Shown one piece after another: positions 47,763 to 57,695 of a DNA stretch of 64,000 bases. This DNA comes from Bacteroides sp. AN502(2024) (lineage in GTDB: Bacteria > Bacteroidota > Bacteroidia > Bacteroidales > Bacteroidaceae). The stretch covers positions 2,542,001-2,606,000 of the forward strand of contig NZ_JBGFSP010000003.1 in NCBI RefSeq assembly GCF_041227145.1. The letters are read 5' to 3'. The notes below the pieces were generated by a model. It was not told where the DNA came from, searched no databases, and was given only the letters and a program-made list of their open reading frames with translations. How positions within the stretch are numbered: position 1 is the first letter of the stretch; every line of letters starts with the position of its first letter. Made by a program: the position numbers and the translations under genes.

Positions 47763-49442
47763 TTAATATCCGGTTGTTGTTACGTCCAGAATTTTACCGA
47801 AGCCATCATAAACAAGTGCTTTGGAAATATCCAAGATACCTGCACTGGCCTGCTTCATCGGAACAATTGAAACTTTTCCGTCAAATTCTGCGGATTGGGT
47901 CACAATAATGAGGGCTTTATTATTCCATGCATTTGGGGAAATAGTTGGCGGATTGCCAATCATTACATTTAATTGATTAGTGTATTGTCCTTGTTGATAT
48001 AGCTTGGCTTTTGTGATTTTTTCTCCGTTTCTAGGGGTAAACTGAGGAGTGGTGGAAACAGATACTTCATTTCCCATACCATAAGTAAATGAATATATAG
48101 CTGCATCTGTTACTACATATAATACATTATTTGTATGTCCGAAGAAGATAGAAACAGCTTTATCTAATAAGTTTTTACCTGCTGCCGGAATAGTATATTT
48201 GTTTTTTGCAGCTGCCGGCTGTTCCGGTGAGGTAACTGTCCAGCCCTCCCAATTATCAGGATCTTCGTAATATCCTTCTTCTGCTTTATATTGACTTAAC
48301 GTGTAAATAGCATAATCTCCACTATTATCGTCTTTGAGTAAGAAAGTGGTCAATGAACCATCTTGAGAACTTGTTGCGGCAATAGCTGTTTGACTTTCCA
48401 TGTCATTAGGATCGAAATCTGGATTTGAGATATACGAAGTACATGTGTTATAACTCGTTCCATTTAAGGAATAAAAGGCTCCTTTGGATTTGTCTAACCA
48501 TACTAAATGGTTATCGCCAATATTATATGAAGAATTAGCTGCATATACATTGTTATTGATTTCAAATCCATTAAAAACAGAATTAGGCATAGAGAATTTG
48601 TTACCTGTTGTGTTTGCGAATGAATATAGCCCATTATTTGTATAAGCGATGAAAAGTTGTGAAGAACGAATATAGGATTTTACTTGAAAATCAGTGGGGC
48701 AATATAAAAATAATTTTTCATCCTCCCATGTTCCGTTTATTGAATAGTCCTCACAGTCGAAACGGATGCTTTTTCCTGTGGAAGAAATTGCCCAGACCTG
48801 ATTTAAGTGATAACTACCCAGTATTGCTGCGTTCCCCATCATCTCATAGGTTAATGAAGTCAATAATCCATCGTATGCTGCTCCATTAGCAGTTTTTAGT
48901 ATGTGACGAAATATTCTTTCTTCTTTTGTATATTGATTTGTTATTTGGGCATTGTTGATTAAGGTAAGATCTGTGGTCGTTCCGTTTTCACTATCTGCGA
49001 TTAACAATCCGTCTAGGAAACTACTTTGTACATACAATTTCCATGAATAAATATATTGTAAATTATCGTTTGCCACATCTGTTACAGTCAATTTTAAAGT
49101 ATAGGCTCCATTGGCTATAGGACGATTTATAATACCGTGAAATTCTTTTTCTGTACCAATCGTTTCATAAACAGGTTTGGTAGTTGAGGGTTCTTCGGTT
49201 ACAGCCCATTCATAACGCAAATTAGATCCGTCAAACCCTTCTTGTGTAATAGAAGGTGTGATATCGACAGGAGATTGATAACCTACATATATTGAATTTT
49301 CTTGGTTTTTGTCACTTATGCTGATTTGTACTTTTGGAATAAGGCTTGTTGCAAATGAACTTTTATCCTCATAACAAGAAGTAAACCAAAGAATAGTAGG
49401 CAGTAGTAATATCATTAATTGAGTAATATCATTTTTCTTCAT
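47763..49442 (-). CDS. PKD-like family surface lipoprotein
   Basis: 559 residues with a lipoprotein signal (LLPTILWFTSC). The N-terminal part (about residues 35-145) has the PKD-like pattern with LRYEWAVTEEPS and GAYTLKLTVTDVANDNLQYI YS. The rest looks like a beta-propeller or repeated beta-sheet domain (VWAISSTGKSIRFDCEDYS, LHQ-free repeats of short strands). PKD-like lipoproteins of this sort accompany SusCD pairs in loci without glycosidases. It probably sits at the cell surface and binds substrate with SusD. It starts 21 bases after the DUF4843-like gene. Confidence 0.8.
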   Translation of the reverse strand: MKKNDITQLMILLLPTILWFTSCYEDKSSFATSLIPKVQISISDKNQENSIYVGYQSPVDITPSITQEGFDGSNLRYEWAVTEEPSTTKPVYETIGTEKEFHGIINRPIANGAYTLKLTVTDVANDNLQYIYSWKLYVQSSFLDGLLIADSENGTTTDLTLINNAQITNQYTKEERIFRHILKTANGAAYDGLLTSLTYEMMGNAAILGSYHLNQVWAISSTGKSIRFDCEDYSINGTWEDEKLFLYCPTDFQVKSYIRSSQLFIAYTNNGLYSFANTTGNKFSMPNSVFNGFEINNNVYAANSSYNIGDNHLVWLDKSKGAFYSLNGTSYNTCTSYISNPDFDPNDMESQTAIAATSSQDGSLTTFLLKDDNSGDYAIYTLSQYKAEEGYYEDPDNWEGWTVTSPEQPAAAKNKYTIPAAGKNLLDKAVSIFFGHTNNVLYVVTDAAIYSFTYGMGNEVSVSTTPQFTPRNGEKITKAKLYQQGQYTNQLNVMIGNPPTISPNAWNNKALIIVTQSAEFDGKVSIVPMKQASAGILDISKALVYDGFGKILDVTTTGY

Positions 49443-49463
49443 AATCTTATAGAATAATATAAA

Positions 49464-50330
49464 TTAATATGTTCTGGCTTCTATCATTTGTCCTTTTAAA
49501 CTACCTTCGTTATGGACTAAGGGGGCATCGGGATGCTCTTTCTGATACTTTTCCAGATAATCTGCTAATTTTGCAGCATAAGCTTCGTATGATTTGTCTA
49601 GCATCAATAATCTATAATCGGCGAGATATTTATACGTAAAGTATGTCGGTCTCTGCACTAGGTCCGGATGCGCAGTCATATCATCCCAATCGTCCCAGTC
49701 TAAAGCTGTAACAATTGCTTTTAAAGCACTGGAGCTATAAACCTTTGAAGAAGAAGAGGTAGGAGCCAAGGATGATTTTATGAGTGAATTATACGTCATC
49801 CATAAATATCGTCCAGTTGCCGGAGGGGCAATGATATTGTTGTTCCAATTTAACGTTGCCGTGATATATTCTTCAGGTCCTAACCCTAGAGTTGATGATT
49901 CTTTTAGCCGGATATACAGTTGGTATGATGCTCCATTTTGTATTTCTTCAGTATTGAACACTTTTATTTTTATTGTCCCTTTTAAACTGTTTGCAGGAAT
50001 CAATGCTGCAGTTATTTCATAACTGTTTTGCGGAGCAGTAGTTTCTTCCTTATTGATTTCATAATTCACAATACGATCTTCAGATGATACATTTCCTACT
50101 AGGATCAAGGGTAATTCATACTCACCATATTCATCAAAGGGGTTCTCCAGAAAAGAATAGTTTCCTTTTAATGTATGGGTCTCTCTATCGTACTCATTTG
50201 TTGCATTGAATCTGACAGCATTATATTGACTGTCAAAATATGGTATTTCTTCTTTTCCACAGCTAGTAAAGCATAAAGAAAAACAACAGAATGCCAAGAT
50301 TGATTTTATAACTATTTTTCTCATATTCAT
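49464..50330 (-). CDS. DUF4843-like lipoprotein
   Basis: 288 residues with a lipoprotein signal (AFCCFSLCFTSC). The central part (YFDSQYNAVRFNATNEYDRE, ELPLILVGNVSSEDRIVNYE, SYQLYIRLKESSTLGLGPEE) fits the DUF4843 family of SusCD-associated lipoproteins, and the tail has aromatic-rich helices. It lies five bases after susD. An ATG six bases downstream is an equally possible start. Function unknown; a surface accessory of the SusCD complex is likely. Confidence 0.8.
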   Translation of the reverse strand: MNMRKIVIKSILAFCCFSLCFTSCGKEEIPYFDSQYNAVRFNATNEYDRETHTLKGNYSFLENPFDEYGEYELPLILVGNVSSEDRIVNYEINKEETTAPQNSYEITAALIPANSLKGTIKIKVFNTEEIQNGASYQLYIRLKESSTLGLGPEEYITATLNWNNNIIAPPATGRYLWMTYNSLIKSSLAPTSSSSKVYSSSALKAIVTALDWDDWDDMTAHPDLVQRPTYFTYKYLADYRLLMLDKSYEAYAAKLADYLEKYQKEHPDAPLVHNEGSLKGQMIEARTY

Positions 50331-50335
50331 ATTGT

Positions 50336-51838
50336 TTATTGTACACGTCCGGATTGTATTTCAAAGGTGGGATAAGGCAATAAGTATTGCGTATCTGTCA
50401 TCTCTTCACTGTAATTAGGGATGGATTTACTGCCTGTTCTCTTATAATAATAGAACATGACACCTTCGGAAATGAATTCTTTGCGATATTCTTTTTGTAT
50501 TTCTTGTATGATTTGATCCGCATTTATATTTTCAAGAGGGGTACTGATGCCTCTGTATTCGCGAATCTTATTTAGTCTTTGTAATGCCATGTCAAGATTG
50601 GGAGTCGCACTTGTTGCATAACATTCAGCAGCTATATAGAATATTTCAGGCAAGCGTATCAGAGACAAACGGTTTTTATTGAATGCGTCTAAACTTGCTT
50701 GATGAATTTTCATAGGAACATATCCTCTGGAATCACCTTGAGTTTGCGATAACATCCGTGTGAAACGAACATCTGAATTTATGCCTTCATATATATTTTC
50801 AACTTCTGTTGGAGATATATACATAGCCGTATAGTCTGTATTGACGAAGCCGGGTATTATATATGAGGTGATTAGGGATGTAACGTCTGAAACATTCAGG
50901 CTAAATAAAGCTTCGGATGCTAGAGAACGGTTGGATTCAGAAATTTCAGGTAACAGATAGGAGTAAGTATACATATCTTCCATAACAATTCCATTATTAC
51001 CGATAGCCGTGATTATCTCTTCGGCAGCATTTAGAGCTTTGTCTATGCTTTCTTGACTGCCTTCCCATAAGTATACACGCGCCTCCAGTGCTTTGACTGC
51101 ATAATAATTGAGTCGTAAAGTTCTATCTTTGAAGAAACCATCTGCATCTATACTTGTGTAATAGGAAGCCGGATGTTTTTTGGTGATAGGGTCGTATTCC
51201 TTTAATAATTTTTCTGCAGCTTCCAAATCGTTGATAATCATTTGAAGTGTCTCCTTTCCTGTTCGTTGAGGAGTTGGGGTTGATGATAAAGTTGTTACAT
51301 ATGGAATCGTTTTTTTAGAATTTAGTTCTGCGGAACGGTTTTTCCAATCACCATATCCATATAGGCGCAACAGATCAAAATGCATATATGCACGAATGGC
51401 AAGAAGCTCTCCTTTGATAACATGATAATAGACTTCATTCAGACTCGACTCCTGTCCTTCCATATTCCTCAATGCTTCATTGGCATTGGCTATTACAGAA
51501 TATGCTTTAGCCCAGATATTTTCGATGTCCGAGAATATTTGTGTGTGGTCGTAATTGAATTTTTCATATTCTTGCATTTCTCTACTATTGCTTGAAGTGG
51601 AAGTCACAGGATTAAATTGATGACCTAATAGTTCGAGCGCATACCAAGATAATTCTTTACCATAAAGGATATTATCGGTCATGCCAATATAACAACCTAT
51701 TAAAGATTGTTGGAATCCGGCAAGAGTGCTGTAATGGTCTTTTTCTCGAATTTCAGACCCTGAAGTAACATTGAACCAGTCACTGCAAGAGGATAATGTT
51801 ACTACGGACGTTAATAGGATTAATATATATTTTTTCAT
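50336..51838 (-). CDS. SusD/RagB-family nutrient-binding lipoprotein
   Basis: 500 residues with a lipoprotein signal (ILLTSVVTLSSC). Tetratricopeptide-like helices carry the usual RAYMHFDLLRLYGYGDW and NYYAVKALEARVYLWEGSQ, and the C-terminal motif is RLPEIFYIAAECY and NKIREYRGI. SusD proteins form the lid over the SusC barrel and bind the substrate. The gene lies 11 bases after susC, so the two form one unit. Confidence 0.96.
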   Translation of the reverse strand: MKKYILILLTSVVTLSSCSDWFNVTSGSEIREKDHYSTLAGFQQSLIGCYIGMTDNILYGKELSWYALELLGHQFNPVTSTSSNSREMQEYEKFNYDHTQIFSDIENIWAKAYSVIANANEALRNMEGQESSLNEVYYHVIKGELLAIRAYMHFDLLRLYGYGDWKNRSAELNSKKTIPYVTTLSSTPTPQRTGKETLQMIINDLEAAEKLLKEYDPITKKHPASYYTSIDADGFFKDRTLRLNYYAVKALEARVYLWEGSQESIDKALNAAEEIITAIGNNGIVMEDMYTYSYLLPEISESNRSLASEALFSLNVSDVTSLITSYIIPGFVNTDYTAMYISPTEVENIYEGINSDVRFTRMLSQTQGDSRGYVPMKIHQASLDAFNKNRLSLIRLPEIFYIAAECYATSATPNLDMALQRLNKIREYRGISTPLENINADQIIQEIQKEYRKEFISEGVMFYYYKRTGSKSIPNYSEEMTDTQYLLPYPTFEIQSGRVQ

Positions 51839-51849
51839 CTTTGTAGAAT

Positions 51850-54800
51850 TTAGAGAGTGGCTGTTAATGAGAACGACATATTTCTTGCGAAAGGATAATT
51901 TAAACCTCGTTCTATTTTTATTGAAGAGAACGTTGCAATATCATTTAAATAGAACGATAAGCGCAGACGTTGCATACTTAATTTCCTATAAATGGAACTG
52001 GGAAACTCATAATATGCACTGATGGAAGAGAGTGACAATTCACGTCGATCCTGTACAAAGCGAGTAGTAGCACGTGTGGTTGTTTCAGAATTAAATTTCT
52101 TGTATGGTGTTACTTGTCCGGGAGTAGTCCAACGACCAATTAGCAATCGGCGATCCACATTGTAAGCTATATTTGCATTTTCCACCCGATTGACGAGGGT
52201 TGAATTATACATTTGACAACCGGCAAGATAACTTATAGTAGCGCTTAATCCGATACCTTTATACTCAGCTGTGAAACCGCCTGTACCACGATACTTAGGA
52301 TCGGAGTTACCGGCAGCGACCATATCATTGGCAGAATAAGTATAAGTGTAAGTACCATCTTTTTTTATGTACATTTCTTGTCCGGTTTGTGGATCAATAC
52401 CGGCTGAAGGGACTGCCCATATTGTTCTCATTGATAATCCGTCTTGATACATTAATACAGGCGCAGAGGTGTTATTACCTTCTGCTTGTTTCATCATTTT
52501 TTCATTGTAAGCCCGCATACTTTCCGACAAACGAATTATTTTATTTCGATTATAAGCAAATGTTCCATAGATGTTTACAAAACCTTCTTTCCCTTGCCAT
52601 ATTGTATAATTGGCTTTTGCTTCAACTCCGGAATTGCGTACCAATCCTAGATTGTCTTTTACTATTGCGAATCCTGTAGAAGTCGGGATTGTTACATCGG
52701 TTAACATATTCTTGGTATCTGCTGAGTAATAATCAACAGAAAGGGATAATCCGGCAACTCTCATATCAATACCTATATTATGATCCTTTTTCTGTTCCCA
52801 TTTTAATTGGGAGTTAGGCATGGAAGCTAAATAGGCTCCTGTGAATTTACCGGAAAAGTTTCCATATACGGCTCCTGTGTAATATCTATAGGTAGCAATT
52901 GCTGCGTTGGTATCGAAATTTTGATTCCCGGTCAGACCAATCGAGGCTCTAAGTTTTAGCTGTTTAATCCATTCAATACCTTTCAATATGGCTTCATTGT
53001 GTAGGTTCCATCCAATACCCAAAGACCAGCTGTTAGCCCAACGGTTATCTGAACCGTATAGGGAAGATGCGCTTTCCCGTACAGTTGCATCTGCTAAATA
53101 ACGATTGTCATAATCATACGAAGCGGCTAATAGGAAGCTGGCTTCTCGGTTAATAGTGGAATAACCGGTAGGGGTGCTGTTTTCCGCATATTGTTTGGCG
53201 AATGAAATATCTGCCTTCTGATTATTGGGGAATCCCTCTGCCGTGTGTTGATATGCTGACGATTTCTCTCCGGAGATAAAGGCACCGGCATTTCCAAAGA
53301 TAGTATGTTTGCCGAATTGATTGTTATAGTTTATATTCAGGTCACCGGAAATAGAGTTGGATTTACCATTTTCCATGATATACTTACCACGTTTAAGTAT
53401 ATCCTTGACATTGGCAAAAATAGAGTGAGAGGCGGGATAGAAATTATCTATATCATTACGTTTCTCCGAGATTCCTATGCGTGCTGTTGCTTTCCAGTTT
53501 TTAGTAGCTTGCCATTCTGCATAAAAATTATTGGTGAATTGTAAATAACTGGAAGTAAAACTAGTTCCGATGATGGAATTATACATAGGGTTGGCTATTT
53601 GGGTTGATGTTGAGCCTATTTGTTCTACCCATTGGACTATATTCCCGTTTTCGTCAGTTGCCTGCCAGTATGGATTCATTCTGGAATATTCGCTGAATTC
53701 TCCATAAGGGGATTCATTGCTTTTGTTAGATATGATTGATAGGATATTTTTTAGTAATAGTTTGTTATGTCTGTATGATAGGTTTATATCACCGGATATA
53801 TTGCGGCGGTCAGATCCCTTCATAACCCCTGTAATCTGATTATAAGTAAAGTCTAAGATGGCACGTAAATTTTGGGAATCGCCTAATTCAATATTTAAGT
53901 TATGCTTATGTCCTATGCCGGTGTGAAGTGGCTTGGATAACCAGTAAGTATCTAAGCCTTCTAATGCAAGTTTTCGTCGACTATTATATAATTGATCTAA
54001 TTGAATCTGTGTATCGGCGAGAGTATTTGTATATACTCCGTCTAAACGTTCTGTTTCCAATTTTTCAAATGCATTACAAAGGTCATAACTGGTTAAATCC
54101 GGCATTTCCAAAGAAATACTACCATTATACGTAATACGCTGTTGATTTCCGGTTAAACGTTTTGTTTCAATAACAATTACACCATTGGCTGCTTTAGAAC
54201 CATAGAGAGCTTTTGCAGAAGCATCTTTTAAAATTGTAATGCTTTCAATTCGATTCATGTCCATGTCCATTATAGTTTCTGCAGTTGTTTCAAAACCATC
54301 AAGGATGAATAATGGTTGATTGGGCTGATTTTGATAGTTACTGCGCAAAGAACTGCTTTCTGTTGTTGGAAAACTGGAAGTTCCACGCATTGACATATTC
54401 GGAATACTATTGGGATTGGATCCCATATCAAAATTGTCTGCAATATATATAGTCGGATCCAGATTTTTCAAGCTTTGAAATACATTTTGATTACCTACGC
54501 GCATTAGGTCTTTGCTTGAGATGGTAGTTGCTGATCCGGTAAAACTTTCTGCCTTACGGGTATAGATACCCGTAACAATAACCTCGTCTAATTTTGTATC
54601 GCTCTTTAATGTAACATTTTTTCGTATATTATTTCGACCACTATTAATCATTACTTGTTGAGTGGACATTCCGATATATGAAAAAGTGATAGTACATGCA
54701 GTATTAGTTGGAATCTCAATGCTATATTTACCATTGTTGTCAGTTATGGCAAATCGTTGAAGATCACTAATTACAACATTGACACCGGGTAGAGGGTATC

Positions 54801-55182
54801 CCTCTTCATCTGATACAATGCCGGTTGCGGAACGTTTATCTCCTTGTTGCTCCACTTTAGAGATAGTAACAATATCTCTTTCCATGCTATAGGTGAGTCC
54901 TGTGCCATTGAGGACAGTGCGTAGCACATTATCCACTGTTTCATCTTTTACATGGATAGTGATAGGTCTCAGTGACTTTGTCTGTTCAGTGTTGTAGACA
55001 AAGCTTAATCCGGTTTGTTGTCGTAAAGCATCGAAAAATTCTTTGACAGTGACAAATTCCAGATCCAAAGTTACTTTTTTGCCACTTTCTGGGATGGCAA
55101 ACATCATCATTGTGGGTAATAGTAACAATACTACTACCAGAGAAAGTTTTCTAATCCTTTCTCTACCTTTTGTCTTTCTCAT
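51850..55182 (-). CDS. SusC/RagA TonB-linked outer membrane receptor with STN domain
   Basis: 1110 residues. The signal peptide (about residues 10-30) is followed by an STN domain (about 35-110, VTVKEFFDALRQQTGLSFVY), which in such receptors contacts the FecR anti-sigma factor. Then come a carboxypeptidase-regulatory-like domain (about 118-200, GIVSDEEGYPLPGVNVVISD), the TonB-box region KLDEVIVTG, a plug domain (LFILDGFETTAETIMDMDMN, LKDASAKALYGSKAANGVI) and the barrel ending SFSLTATL. The receptor would import a large ligand and signal its presence inward. It is encoded 24 bases after the anti-sigma gene, which supports trans-envelope control. Confidence 0.96.
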   Translation of the reverse strand: MRKTKGRERIRKLSLVVVLLLLPTMMMFAIPESGKKVTLDLEFVTVKEFFDALRQQTGLSFVYNTEQTKSLRPITIHVKDETVDNVLRTVLNGTGLTYSMERDIVTISKVEQQGDKRSATGIVSDEEGYPLPGVNVVISDLQRFAITDNNGKYSIEIPTNTACTITFSYIGMSTQQVMINSGRNNIRKNVTLKSDTKLDEVIVTGIYTRKAESFTGSATTISSKDLMRVGNQNVFQSLKNLDPTIYIADNFDMGSNPNSIPNMSMRGTSSFPTTESSSLRSNYQNQPNQPLFILDGFETTAETIMDMDMNRIESITILKDASAKALYGSKAANGVIVIETKRLTGNQQRITYNGSISLEMPDLTSYDLCNAFEKLETERLDGVYTNTLADTQIQLDQLYNSRRKLALEGLDTYWLSKPLHTGIGHKHNLNIELGDSQNLRAILDFTYNQITGVMKGSDRRNISGDINLSYRHNKLLLKNILSIISNKSNESPYGEFSEYSRMNPYWQATDENGNIVQWVEQIGSTSTQIANPMYNSIIGTSFTSSYLQFTNNFYAEWQATKNWKATARIGISEKRNDIDNFYPASHSIFANVKDILKRGKYIMENGKSNSISGDLNINYNNQFGKHTIFGNAGAFISGEKSSAYQHTAEGFPNNQKADISFAKQYAENSTPTGYSTINREASFLLAASYDYDNRYLADATVRESASSLYGSDNRWANSWSLGIGWNLHNEAILKGIEWIKQLKLRASIGLTGNQNFDTNAAIATYRYYTGAVYGNFSGKFTGAYLASMPNSQLKWEQKKDHNIGIDMRVAGLSLSVDYYSADTKNMLTDVTIPTSTGFAIVKDNLGLVRNSGVEAKANYTIWQGKEGFVNIYGTFAYNRNKIIRLSESMRAYNEKMMKQAEGNNTSAPVLMYQDGLSMRTIWAVPSAGIDPQTGQEMYIKKDGTYTYTYSANDMVAAGNSDPKYRGTGGFTAEYKGIGLSATISYLAGCQMYNSTLVNRVENANIAYNVDRRLLIGRWTTPGQVTPYKKFNSETTTRATTRFVQDRRELSLSSISAYYEFPSSIYRKLSMQRLRLSFYLNDIATFSSIKIERGLNYPFARNMSFSLTATL

Positions 55183-55206
55183 TCTTTCTTCTTGTTTAAT
55201 TAGTAA

Positions 55207-56397
55207 TTAATTGTCTGTGATTAAAATCTCTCTTCCTTCTATTTTTATTCGTAAATTCGTAGTACGTGCTATTGCTTTTAATATCGGGCTGATTGTGGCA
55301 TAACGGTCCATGTTTCCCGTAAATCGAAGTTGTTTAAGTTCGGGCGTGCCAAAGGAAATGTCTACATTATACCAATGCTCTAAAATTTCAACAATATTCT
55401 CCAAAGTGCGATTCTCAAAGATGAGTCGCCCTTCATTCCACGCTATATAAGGAGTCAGGTCCACATTGTGTACAGATATATTGTTGTTCTTTTGTTCAAT
55501 ATGAGCTAATTGTCCGGGTTTGATAAATTGCTCTTGATTACTTTCTTTGGGTATAATACTGATACTTCCTTTCACTAATGCAACTTCTGTGCATTCAGGG
55601 GTGAATGTGTTAACATTAAATTCTGTACCATACTGTTTAATTGCGCCTTGGTCGGTGATAACGTAGAAAGGACGATGATCTTTTGCTATTTTAAAGTAGG
55701 CTTCCCCTTTTAAATAAACTATACGTTTCGTTTGGCTGAACTTTACCGGGTATCGTAATTCTGTGTTATAGTTAAGGTGTACGGTCGTTCCATCTTCAAA
55801 GGTTACCCTGAATTCATTACCTTGTTCTGTGGTTAACGTATTATTTTCTACAGCGTCATTCTGTCGTTTCAGAATAGTATCTATAGCCGTATTAGGTGTA
55901 GTCGGATAGATGAGTGCCCCATTCTGGGCTATGGCAGTTGTGGAATGATTAACTTTAACTGGTGTTGGATATGTTGGAGTAAGCGATTGCTTGTAGTTTC
56001 CAGCTAAAATCAAAGTAGCTTTAGGAATTCCCGGTTGTATGGCATCTCCTAAGGCTAGATAGTCAGATGTTTGTTTTTCTGAAGCAGTATAAAAGTACCA
56101 TCCTCCTGCTGTTATTATGATAGGTAATATTAAAATAGCTGCATATTTCAGGAGAATTGATGTGGCTGATACTTGGCAATATCTCTTTTTGAAATATTGC
56201 CAAGCTTGATGTGAGTTGATCTGTGTATATGTCTCATATCGTTTACGAAATGATGTGTTTGTGCGTAAATGGTTGAAAAACTCTTCGTGTTGTGGGGAGC
56301 TTTTGATCCAATTCTCAAGCTGTTCTTTTTCGGGACTTGTAAGATCTCCGAGTAGATATTGGGCTATTAATCTTTCTGTATTTACTTTTTTCTCCAT
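55207..56397 (-). CDS. FecR-type anti-sigma factor
   Basis: 396 residues. The cytoplasmic N-terminal part (LIAQYLLGDLTSPEKEQLEN) binds sigma. One membrane helix is near residues 83-105 (YAAILILPIIITAGGWYFY). A FecR domain follows (about 205-300, EFRVTFEDGTTVHLNYNTEL, GEAYFKIAKDHRPFYV) and a C-terminal DUF4974-like domain (RLIFENRTLENIVEILEHWY). It should hold the sigma factor of the next gene inactive until the SusC STN domain signals ligand. Confidence 0.95.
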   Translation of the reverse strand: MEKKVNTERLIAQYLLGDLTSPEKEQLENWIKSSPQHEEFFNHLRTNTSFRKRYETYTQINSHQAWQYFKKRYCQVSATSILLKYAAILILPIIITAGGWYFYTASEKQTSDYLALGDAIQPGIPKATLILAGNYKQSLTPTYPTPVKVNHSTTAIAQNGALIYPTTPNTAIDTILKRQNDAVENNTLTTEQGNEFRVTFEDGTTVHLNYNTELRYPVKFSQTKRIVYLKGEAYFKIAKDHRPFYVITDQGAIKQYGTEFNVNTFTPECTEVALVKGSISIIPKESNQEQFIKPGQLAHIEQKNNNISVHNVDLTPYIAWNEGRLIFENRTLENIVEILEHWYNVDISFGTPELKQLRFTGNMDRYATISPILKAIARTTNLRIKIEGREILITDN

Positions 56398-56479
56398 ATA
56401 TTTATTGTCTTATCATTTGTTAATAAGACAATCTGAAGATTAAAAGGAGGTACAAACTTTCTAAAAAAGATTATTTTGG

Positions 56480-57061
56480 TTATGAAAAAAACTTGGAACT
56501 ATACAAAATGTCACATAAGGGAAGTAAAAAGTAGCATGTGCCCATCTGTTCTTTGATAGATTGTATAGCCCTTTTCTTTTGTGTCTTTACTGTTTCGATT
56601 GAAATTCCCAGTGCGGTAGCTATTTCTTCATTCTTTTTTCCATCCATATGTAACAGGAATATTTCCCGACAGCGTGTTGGCAATTTATCGATAGCACGAA
56701 ATAGTAACCGGTATATTTCTTCTTTATTGGTATCTTCTTCTTCTGTAATTTCTCGATAAGCACTTGCCAGGCGTTCAAGATAAAGAGACTCTACATTTTG
56801 GTGTTTTAAATAATTGAGAGAAGCATTCCGTATAGAATTATAAAGATAAGTTCGGAAAGAAGGTAATGATAAAAATCTCATTTTCTTTTCCCACATAGTT
56901 GCAAAAAGATCCTGTACAATATCTTCTGCTGCTTGTTGGGAAGAGAGAAAATTAATGGCATACAATACCAATGCCTTATAATATTCATTATAAAGTTGAT
57001 GATAGGCAGTGGGGCGTTGCTCATTTATACCTTTTATAAAGGAACTTTTCTCTTCGTCCAT
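56480..57061 (-). CDS. ECF-type RNA polymerase sigma-70 factor
   Basis: 193 residues from the ATG at 57061 (MDEEKSSFIKGINEQRPT). The longer frame from 57172 would start upstream of the -7 promoter box and is less likely. Region 2 is YYKALVLYAINFLSSQQAAE and IVQDLFATMWEK; region 4 is LPTRCREIFLLHMDGKKNEE and the helix-turn-helix EIATALGISIETVKTQKKRA. It is the first gene of the eleven-gene array and should direct transcription of the SusCD part when released by FecR. Confidence 0.95.
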   Translation of the reverse strand: MDEEKSSFIKGINEQRPTAYHQLYNEYYKALVLYAINFLSSQQAAEDIVQDLFATMWEKKMRFLSLPSFRTYLYNSIRNASLNYLKHQNVESLYLERLASAYREITEEEDTNKEEIYRLLFRAIDKLPTRCREIFLLHMDGKKNEEIATALGISIETVKTQKKRAIQSIKEQMGTCYFLLPLCDILYSSKFFS

Positions 57062-57085
57062 AGTGAAATATAATGTTTTATGCAG

Positions 57086-57093
57086 CAAATGTA
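57086..57093 (-). promoter_or_regulatory. -7 element upstream of the ECF sigma gene
   Basis: TACATTTG on the minus strand matches TAnnTTTG, 25 bases before the ATG. There is no clear -33. The insertion sequence at 57243 leaves this element intact. Confidence 0.4.
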
Positions 57094-57234
57094 TAAAATA
57101 TCTAGGATAAAAGAAGTTTTTTAGACTCTTATACTGTCTGTAGACGTATTTTTTTCTTAGCTCGTCCCCCAATAATAATATTTAAATTTCGCAAGTAGTC
57201 ATATTCTTTCACATGGTTGCCTCTCTTTCGGAGA

Positions 57235-57242
57235 GGTAATGT
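57235..57242. repeat. Target site duplication of IS copy 2, left
   Basis: GGTAATGT here is repeated at 58692-58699 on the other side of the element. The target overlaps the 3' arm of a small hairpin (CCTCTC-GAGAGG, about 57220-57236). Confidence 0.9.
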
Positions 57243-57308
57243 GGCTCACCGGTAAAATCATGTGGTCTTCTTCTCTCCAATTCTTATCTTTGCCTTCAAA
57301 AAACTCTT

Positions 57309-57695
57309 ATGACTAGTTACGATACTCTTTTAGTTCTTGCTCGCTTCATACTCCCAGCTGACCTGTTGGAGTGTTTTGATATTGTTAAAATAGAGAACAC
57401 CGCTGAAATGTTAACCATTCATTTAGATGAGCAAAATCTTCCTCCTTTGTCCTCTAGGGTTCACTCTTTAGAGTCCAAAGGTTTTCTTCCTCCGGTTTAT
57501 ATTCGTGATTTTCCTATCCGTGACCGTAAGGTAAGCTTATGTGTACGGCGTCGTAAATGGCTCGACAAGGAAACCGGTTCTATCATCTGTAACACTTTTG
57601 AGCTTACTGCTCAGGGAACGCGACATTCAAAAGCATTCGCGTCTTTTTTAAAAGGATTGCTTGGAGAAATACCCGATTACGGCCCGCTCTCTTGA
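57309..57695 (+). CDS. ISL3/ISAon1-like transposase N-terminal frame (copy 2)
   Basis: 128 residues. It has a leucine-rich N terminus (TSYDTLLVLARFILPADLLE) and the basic region VSLCVRRRKWLDKE, fitting a DNA-binding region. It overlaps the catalytic frame by 35 bases, in the frame one base behind it. The same arrangement is seen in copy 1. Confidence 0.85.
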   Translation: MTSYDTLLVLARFILPADLLECFDIVKIENTAEMLTIHLDEQNLPPLSSRVHSLESKGFLPPVYIRDFPIRDRKVSLCVRRRKWLDKETGSIICNTFELTAQGTRHSKAFASFLKGLLGEIPDYGPLS

